A DNA stretch of 22,789 nt from an uncultured Clostridia bacterium. Lineage in GTDB: Bacteria > Bacillota > Clostridia > TANB77 > CAG-508. The stretch covers positions 1 to 22,789 of the forward strand of contig CAKPPF010000012.1 of the NCBI GenBank assembly GCA_934177485.1, written 5' to 3'. Below, piece by piece: positions 8,877 to 13,107 of the stretch. Under the pieces are notes generated by a model. The model ran no database searches, was not told the origin of the DNA, and was given only the letters and a program-made list of their open reading frames with translations. The translations under genes were made by a program, and so were the position numbers. Numbering within the stretch: position 1 is the first letter of the stretch; every line of letters begins with the position of its first letter.

Positions 8877-8994
8877 GATGCTTTTAAGAGCATCTTTTCT
8901 CACTTGTATAGGAAAAAAACAAGGATTTTTCTAAAACAAATTTTAGTGTTGCAGAGGAAGGTCTTGTGCCTACTCGGTTTATACATAATTATTT
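8857..8994 (+). repeat. Direct repeat copy A (small-gene tail, terminator and downstream relic)
   Basis: This aligns with 9733-9869. The first 31 nt are identical (the last codons of the small gene, its stop and half of the hairpin). The rest is roughly four-fifths identical by eye, with a net 1-nt length difference. The two copies lie either side of the PemK/MazF-like gene. After removal of about one base near 8913-8920, the part past the terminator reads as a peptide containing FSVAEEGLVPTRFIHNY. Copy B reads a related FSVVWKILVPVRFVHNY, so both look like a decayed coding sequence or a dispersed repeat. Confidence 0.75.
8875..8899 (+). terminator. Intrinsic terminator of the 106-aa gene
   Basis: AAGATGCT (8875-8882) pairs with AGCATCTT (8889-8896) and runs into TTTT. 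It overlaps the stop codon of the 106-residue gene. A near-identical hairpin is present in repeat copy B. Confidence 0.75.
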
Positions 8995-9007
8995 TAAACC
9001 ATTAGTT

Positions 9008-9064
9008 AGTTTCCAAAGCAAACTTTGACTTAAGGGTTCATGAAATTTGGAAACTTTCTTTTTT
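9008..9064 (+). terminator. Inverted repeat with T-tract upstream of the toxin-like gene
   Basis: AGTTTCCAAA (9008-9017) and TTTGGAAACT (9046-9055) are perfect 10-nt inverted arms around a 28-nt loop, followed by a T-rich run (9055-9065). It has the shape of an intrinsic terminator but the long loop is unusual. It lies only 14 nt before the -35 box of the next gene, so an operator role is also possible. Confidence 0.45.
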
Positions 9065-9077
9065 TATATTTCTTATA

Positions 9078-9106
9078 TTGACAAAAAGACTGAAAAAATA
9101 TAAGAT
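9078..9106 (+). promoter_or_regulatory. Promoter of the PemK/MazF-like gene
   Basis: Consensus TTGACA (9078-9083) and TAAGAT (9101-9106) are separated by 17 nt. The expected start near 9112-9114 falls within the strong AAGGAGGTG at 9111-9119, so the transcript would have almost no leader before its ribosome binding site. Either that is real, or another upstream start is used. Confidence 0.5.
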
Positions 9107-9127
9107 AATAAAGGAGGTGTTTTTATA

Positions 9128-9625
9128 ATGAATAATGAAGAGTTTGTGAAAAGAATAAAAAAAATTGGAAAAATAAAAGATATTAGAGAAGCATTTATTG
9201 AATATCCCGCTGAAGAAGAAGAACATAAAGGAAGAATTGAATCTTATTTAGAAGTGGCGGAAAGAGGAGAAGAATATTCTTATACATCAAGATATAATGT
9301 TGGCGATATTGTATATGTAAATGAATATCTATATAAAAATGGTGAGAAAGGAAAAAATCATTTGTTTGTAATTATAGGAAAAGATAATTTTGCAGTACCT
9401 ATAGAATATTTTGGAATGCTAATATCTTCAAAAACCTATAAATTGAAATATAAGACTAATGAATTTCTAAAGAGAAATTCAGTTAATAATCTAAATAAAG
9501 ATAGTATTATAAAATTAGATGAAATATATTTAATAAAAGAGTCAGCTATAAACTTTAAAATAGGAAAAGTTGATGAAGAAAAAATTGAAGAATACAAAAG
9601 GCGATACTTACAGATAAATGAATAA
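9128..9625 (+). CDS. PemK/MazF-like toxin-fold protein with N-terminal helical extension
   Basis: The gene encodes 165 residues after a very strong ribosome binding site (AAGGAGGTG). Residues about 58-160 look like a PemK/MazF-type beta-barrel: YNVGDIVYVNEY, then KGKNHLFVIIGKDN, FGMLISS and a later LNKDSIIKLDEIYLI. This matches the order GDIV / P-or-N-x-[LV]-V-I / S / D-x-[IL] expected of endoribonuclease toxins, although the Arg-Pro usual before the second strand is replaced by KNH. Residues 1-55 are helical and acidic (IREAFIEYPAEEEEHKGRIE) and could be a built-in antitoxin-like region, since no separate antitoxin ORF lies beside it. The gene is monocistronic and flanked by direct repeats. 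The fold call rests on pattern recall, and the toxin activity is inferred. Confidence 0.6.
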   Translation: MNNEEFVKRIKKIGKIKDIREAFIEYPAEEEEHKGRIESYLEVAERGEEYSYTSRYNVGDIVYVNEYLYKNGEKGKNHLFVIIGKDNFAVPIEYFGMLISSKTYKLKYKTNEFLKRNSVNNLNKDSIIKLDEIYLIKESAINFKIGKVDEEKIEEYKRRYLQINE

Positions 9626-9633
9626 ATATTTTA

Positions 9634-9663
9634 TTGACAAGTACAATAAAGTAACATTATAAT
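9634..9663 (+). promoter_or_regulatory. Strong consensus promoter upstream of repeat copy B
   Basis: TTGACA (9634-9639) and TATAAT (9658-9663) are both perfect hexamers with an 18-nt spacer, the best sigma-A-type promoter in the window. It lies 9 nt after the toxin-like gene's stop. A transcript starting near 9670 would meet a hairpin terminator at 9751-9774 after about 105 nt, or read on into the PAP2 gene. Confidence 0.7.
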
Positions 9664-9695
9664 AATTTTGAAATTAATTTTAGAATTAAATAAAG

Positions 9696-9750
9696 ATAGG
9701 TAACTATAAAGCGATAAATAAAGCAGATAACGATGATAAAGAAAGAGAAT
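9696..9750 (+). pseudogene. Relic of a second copy of the 106-aa gene (3' end only)
   Basis: In frame, 9696-9750 reads IKIGNYKAINKADNDDKERE followed by TAA. This matches the tail of the 8556-8876 gene, which ends IIGGNAKNQEKNNDKERE. Upstream in-frame stops leave no start codon. The promoter at 9634 and a shared AATTTTGAAA leader stretch suggest that this was once a full transcription unit which lost almost all of its coding part. Confidence 0.5.
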
Positions 9751-9869
9751 AAGATGCTTTTAAAAGCATCTTTTCATACTTGTATAGGGAAAAACGAGAA
9801 TTTTTCCAGAATAAATTTCAGTGTTGTATGGAAAATTCTTGTGCCTGTCAGATTTGTGCATAATTACTT
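9733..9869 (+). repeat. Direct repeat copy B
   Basis: This is the partner of 8857-8994. It contains the small gene's last codons, a terminator palindrome and the decayed stretch that can be read as FSVVWKILVPVRFVHNY. It runs to within about 40 bp of the PAP2 start codon and makes a false upstream extension of that ORF possible. Confidence 0.75.
9751..9774 (+). terminator. Hairpin terminator in repeat copy B
   Basis: The 22-nt stretch 9751-9772 is a perfect palindrome. Its stem is AAGATGCTT / AAGCATCTT, and TTTT ends the element. It would stop transcripts from the 9634 promoter or from the toxin-like gene, and could attenuate the PAP2 gene. Confidence 0.65.
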
Positions 9870-9909
9870 AGCAACAATTTTGCAGCCAGAAAGAATGAAA
9901 GAGAAATAT

Positions 9910-10536
9910 ATGAAAAAAATAATTCAAATTGTAAAAGATAATAAAAAATGGATTTTAGCTTTAATATGTATAATAATATTTTTAGATGTTCTAGAAGATG
10001 TGTTAGATAACCAAATTCTAAATTTTGATAATATAGTTTATTCAAAAATTATTTACTTTAAAAGTGATGTAATTACGAATTTATTAAAAATAATAACCTT
10101 TTTTGGTAGCCCAATAGCATTTATAAGCATTTGTATATTAAGTTTTATTTTTATAAAAAATAAAAAAATACCAACTTATATTAGTATCAATTTAGCTATA
10201 TGTGGAATTTTTAACTTTATATTAAAAAATATAGTTAGAAGAAATAGACCAATAGGGTATAGATTGGTTGAAGAAAGCGGATTTAGTTTTCCATCTGGAC
10301 ACTCTATGGCAAGCATGGCTTTTTATGGGTTAATAATATATTTTATATTTAAATTTGTAAAAAATAAGAAAATAAAAACTTGTTTAATTATAGTACTTAG
10401 TATGTTAATAACACTAATTGGTATAAGCAGAATATATTTAGGAGTACATTATCCAAGCGATGTGTTAGCAGGTTTTATGATTTCAATTTCATATTTAGTC
10501 TTATACACACACATAATTAAAAATAATATAAATTAA
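9910..10536 (+). CDS. PAP2-family membrane lipid phosphatase
   Basis: This is a type 2 phosphatidic acid phosphatase of the PgpB/BcrC type, which removes a phosphate from lipid substrates such as undecaprenyl diphosphate or phosphatidylglycerol phosphate at the membrane. With 208 residues it has the usual length. All three signature motifs are intact: KNIVRRNRP (K-x6-RP), FPSGHSMASM (PSGH) and SRIYLGVHYPSDVLAG (SR-x5-H-x3-D). About five or six membrane segments surround them. The ATG at 9910 has a modest AAAGAG in front; ATG 9895 in the same frame adds five residues and is possible. Reading further upstream to 9733 passes through repeat copy B and is not credible. Substrate cannot be told from the sequence. 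An intrinsic hairpin follows the stop codon directly. Confidence 0.9.
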   Translation: MKKIIQIVKDNKKWILALICIIIFLDVLEDVLDNQILNFDNIVYSKIIYFKSDVITNLLKIITFFGSPIAFISICILSFIFIKNKKIPTYISINLAICGIFNFILKNIVRRNRPIGYRLVEESGFSFPSGHSMASMAFYGLIIYFIFKFVKNKKIKTCLIIVLSMLITLIGISRIYLGVHYPSDVLAGFMISISYLVLYTHIIKNNIN

Positions 10537-10538
10537 GT

Positions 10539-10599
10539 ATAAAAAACCACCATTTGTAAAAAATAATTATATATTTTTTATGAAAGGTGGATTTTTTAT
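10539..10599 (+). promoter_or_regulatory. Long hairpin: PAP2 terminator that also contains the next gene's RBS and start codon
   Basis: ATAAAAAACCACC (10539-10551) pairs with GGTGGATTTTTTAT (10586-10599), leaving only A10591 unpaired. Inside it AAAAAATA (from about 10558) and TATTTTTT extend the stem. It lies right after the PAP2 stop and ends in GGTGGATTTTTT, as a terminator would. However, GGTGG is also the ribosome binding site of the CBS gene, and the right arm ends on its ATG. Sequestration of translation is therefore possible. Confidence 0.6.
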
Positions 10600-11033
10600 G
10601 AAAGTAAAAGAATGTATGTGCGGAAACGTTTGTAGCTGTACACCAGATACTACTATAGATGATGTAGCAAAAATTATGGATAAAAATAATTGTGGTTGTG
10701 TGCCTGTTTGCGACTGCAATAAACAAGTTGTTGGAATACTAACAGATAGAGACATTATTTTAAGAAGTGTAGCATGCGGAAAAGATAGTAAAAACACAAA
10801 GGCAAGTGAAATAATGACATGTAATACAACTTGCTGTGATTGCAATGAAGAAATATCAGAAGTAACTAAAAATATGGGAAAAACAGGTGTAAGAAGAGTA
10901 CCAGTAACAAAAGATCGGTAAACTAGTTGGAATATTAACATTAGGAGATTTAGCAAAGCATCAAGATATAAATTGCGATTGCGTAGGAAAAACATTTGAA
11001 CATATATGCCAATGCAATAATAATTCCTTCTAG
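10598..11033 (+). pseudogene. Cys-rich tandem-CBS-domain protein, broken by a 1-nt frameshift
   Basis: Two CBS domains normally bind adenosyl ligands and act as sensors. From ATG 10598 (AAAGGTGG at 10583-10590) the frame stops at 10919-10921 after RVPVTKDR. Dropping C10916 restores KDGKLVGILTLGDLAKH and continues to TAG at 11031-11033. The result is 144 residues, a normal length for a stand-alone CBS pair. CBS1 is about 1-60 (CVPVCDCNKQVVGILTDRDI); CBS2 is about 70-128. The intact protein would have about 17 cysteines, many in C-x-C pairs, which suggests metal or redox binding. The break removes the last strand and helix of CBS2. It may be a true mutation or a one-base assembly error; the clean downstream frame argues that any mutation is recent. 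Confidence 0.8.
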
Positions 11034-11083
11034 ATTATATTTTTAAATGTAATTTCGTAATGAATATAAATTTAAAATTGTAA

Positions 11084-11110
11084 TGGGCAGGTTTTGTGCC
11101 TGCCCACAAA
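11084..11110. repeat. GC-rich hairpin, REP-like intergenic element
   Basis: TGGGCAGG (11084-11091) and CCTGCCCA (11099-11106) are perfect arms with loop TTTTGTG. An alternative hairpin TTTGTG / CACAAA (11093-11098 and 11105-11110) overlaps it. It is much richer in GC than its surroundings and has no T-tract, so it is more like the dispersed palindromes of clostridial intergenic regions than a terminator. Repeat copy A has a degenerate stem around the related TCTTGTG (near 8961-8967). Confidence 0.5.
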
Positions 11111-11175
11111 TACAAATTTACAAAGAATATAAATAAAAATCACCAATTATACATAAAATAAAAAGAGGTGATTTC

Positions 11176-12273
11176 TTGATTACAGATATAAATTATTACA
11201 AAAAAGTTGGTAAAAGATTATTAGTTTTTATATTAACAATTTTAGCTATATACATACTATTTAAGCTATCTATTTATTATGTGCCTTTTCTAATTGCATT
11301 TATAATAAGTTTATTAATTGAACCATTAATTAGAAAGGTAATGAAATACACAAATTTAACAAGAAAAATAAGCGCAATTATAACATTAATTGTTGTATTC
11401 GGAATAATTATAGGCTTATTAATATGGGGAATTACCGTTGCAATTACAGAGTCCACTAATATCCTAACAGGTCTTAATAATAATGTTGCTAATATAAGTA
11501 ATAAAGTAAGTGAATTAATAAATGGATTTAAAATAGATTCGTTAAATATTCCAAAAGAAATAAAAGAAATTGCCAATAGTAGTGCAAATGAATTAATTGA
11601 ACTTGGAAAAAATATAGCTCAAAATCTTTTAACATATATAATAAATATAGTTAAACAATTACCACAAATTGCTATTTGCGTTGGAATAACAATATTAGCA
11701 ACATATTTTGTATGTGCTGATAGGATGTACATTTTAGATCAAATGGAACATCACTTACCAAGAAATTGGACAATAAAAATAGGAAAGAAAATAAGAAAAG
11801 TTACTTCCTCACTCGGAAATTACTTAAAAGCAGAGGCAATACTAATTTTAATATCCTTTATTATTGTACTAATGGGATTATTTATTTTTAAAATAATTGG
11901 AATGAATGTTAAATACCCACTTATAATGGCACTTATAATTGGATTTGTAGATGCCCTGCCTATACTAGGATCTGGCACTGTAATGGTTCCATGGGCTGTA
12001 ATTTTAGCATTTAATGGAGATATAAAACTTGCTGTTAGTATCTTAATTTTATATGCTGTAACAATTATTGTTAAACAACTAATAGAACCTAAAGTTGTTA
12101 GTAATCATATAGGAATACATCCAATTTTTACTCTTATTGCAATGTATACAGGCTTTAAACTTATAGGGATAATTGGAATGTTTGTTGGACCAATTGCATT
12201 AATAATTTTTAAGAATGTATTTGAAACAATGATTGATAACGGAGTTGTAAAAACAATTTTGGATAGGAGATAA
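11176..12273 (+). CDS. AI-2E/PerM-family permease, YtvI-like
   Basis: This 365-residue polytopic membrane protein belongs to the AI-2E transporter family (PerM, YtvI, YhhQ-type naming varies). Membrane pairs lie near 12-50 and 66-90, a hydrophilic external segment at about 91-150, then further membrane segments to the end. The family motifs are visible: the loop LPRNWTIKIGKKIRKV, the GFVDALPILGSG stretch near 255-266, and IEPKVVSNHIGIHPIFTLIAMYTG near 312-335. The length and N-terminus fit the sporulation protein YtvI best, whose exact activity is unknown. Translation starts at TTG (11176-11178) with AAGAGGTG five nt upstream; no better ATG is available. It has no close operon partner: the downstream gene is convergent and a strong terminator separates them. 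Confidence 0.85.
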   Translation: MITDINYYKKVGKRLLVFILTILAIYILFKLSIYYVPFLIAFIISLLIEPLIRKVMKYTNLTRKISAIITLIVVFGIIIGLLIWGITVAITESTNILTGLNNNVANISNKVSELINGFKIDSLNIPKEIKEIANSSANELIELGKNIAQNLLTYIINIVKQLPQIAICVGITILATYFVCADRMYILDQMEHHLPRNWTIKIGKKIRKVTSSLGNYLKAEAILILISFIIVLMGLFIFKIIGMNVKYPLIMALIIGFVDALPILGSGTVMVPWAVILAFNGDIKLAVSILILYAVTIIVKQLIEPKVVSNHIGIHPIFTLIAMYTGFKLIGIIGMFVGPIALIIFKNVFETMIDNGVVKTILDRR

Positions 12274-12336
12274 GAAAAGGGGGCTTATGTCGTTCTTTTT
12301 TCTCGCATGATTTGAGTTTTTGTAAGGAAAAAATCT

Positions 12337-12377
12337 AAAAGAGCAATTTTTTAATATATTAAAATTGCTCTTTTAAA
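12337..12377. terminator. Bidirectional intrinsic terminator between convergent genes
   Basis: AAAAGAGCAATTTT (12337-12350) and AAAATTGCTCTTTT (12361-12374) are perfect 14-nt arms with a 10-nt loop. A-runs on the left and T-runs on the right let it work for both the permease gene and the minus-strand gene. Confidence 0.88.
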
Positions 12378-12396
12378 TTGATATTTGTATTTATTA

Positions 12397-12939
12397 CTAA
12401 AATATAGTAGAGGTTGGAATATATGTATCTTCTGGAGGATATACGTAACAGTCATCCGGTTTAGAGGTTTCTTCAATTTTTGTTATATCTATTACAGGTA
12501 TTTCGTTATGATAATATCCCTTTATTATTGTTCCGGTAATGTTTACCCAAGTTCCTTCTTTGAAATCTTTAGCTTTATCATATGAACATAAAAAGCCAAC
12601 TACTACTGTCTGTGAATCGGAGTTTATTAACATGTCACGAGCTAAAACAAATTCTGTATCTTTTAAATCATATAATTTATATACATAACCTGTAAAATTT
12701 ATTGATTGCCCCACATATGTATCAACATCATCATAAACTTGCTTTAGTATATTAGTGTATTGGCTAGACTTAATATTTGCTATAGACGAGTCAGGCAAGC
12801 AATTGTTTACAGTGGATTTACTTTTGCTGTTAAAATTAAATAATGCAAAGCCTAATATAAATATAGCAACAATAACTATAATAATTATTATCAATCTGAA
12901 AATGAAATTTCTATTTATTTTTAAATTATATACAAACAT
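12397..12939 (-). CDS. Membrane-anchored OB-fold protein, DUF1980/TIGR03943 C-domain-like
   Basis: The gene encodes 180 residues: one N-terminal membrane segment (about 12-35) and an external domain. Residues about 65-170 read as an OB-like fold with YVGQSINFTGYVYKL, then FVLARDMLINSDSQTVVVGF, GTWVNITGTI and a final PVIDITKIE. This order resembles the C-terminal domain of the DUF1980 (YcgQ)/TIGR03943 membrane proteins. The Cys pair usually found after FVLAR in that family is not present here. It ends CYVYPPEDTYIP. The minus-strand AAGAAGTGAT precedes the ATG at good spacing. It stands alone, convergent to the permease and divergent from the PBP gene. Its function is unknown. Confidence 0.7.
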   Translation of the reverse strand: MFVYNLKINRNFIFRLIIIIIVIVAIFILGFALFNFNSKSKSTVNNCLPDSSIANIKSSQYTNILKQVYDDVDTYVGQSINFTGYVYKLYDLKDTEFVLARDMLINSDSQTVVVGFLCSYDKAKDFKEGTWVNITGTIIKGYYHNEIPVIDITKIEETSKPDDCYVYPPEDTYIPTSTIF

Positions 12940-13107
12940 TTAATCACTTCTTTCTATATTCTTAATAAAAATGTATGCATTTTTTCTATTTATATGTGAA
13001 AATTTTCCCAAAACTATTTATCTTTTTATCTTTTTATAATATAATAGTAATGCTTATTATGCGTAAAAAATAGAAATATAAAAATGCATGAGAGGAAGGT
13101 AAAAAGA

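Noticed and set aside
9733..9909. Upstream extension of the PAP2 ORF beginning at ATG 9733
   Set aside because: It runs through the terminator palindrome and direct repeat B, has no ribosome binding site and does not look like a PAP2 N-terminus. Starts at 9910 or 9895 are better.
10580..10597. Earlier in-frame ATG for the CBS gene
   Set aside because: The extension would encode the ribosome binding site itself; AAAGGTGG at 10583-10590 fits the ATG at 10598.
10567..10995. 142-codon minus-strand ORF opposite the CBS gene
   Set aside because: The plus strand gives a clear CBS-pair protein in two adjoining frames; the minus frame has no recognisable features.
12960..13083. T-box or riboswitch ahead of the PBP-cysS-lysS run
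   Set aside because: The stretch is short and AT-rich with TATAAT-like boxes only; no T-box bulge sequence or conserved aptamer elements could be recognised.
13084..13107. Earlier in-frame ATG for the PBP gene
   Set aside because: There is no ribosome binding site before it, and the strong AGAGGAAGG lies inside this stretch and serves ATG 13108.
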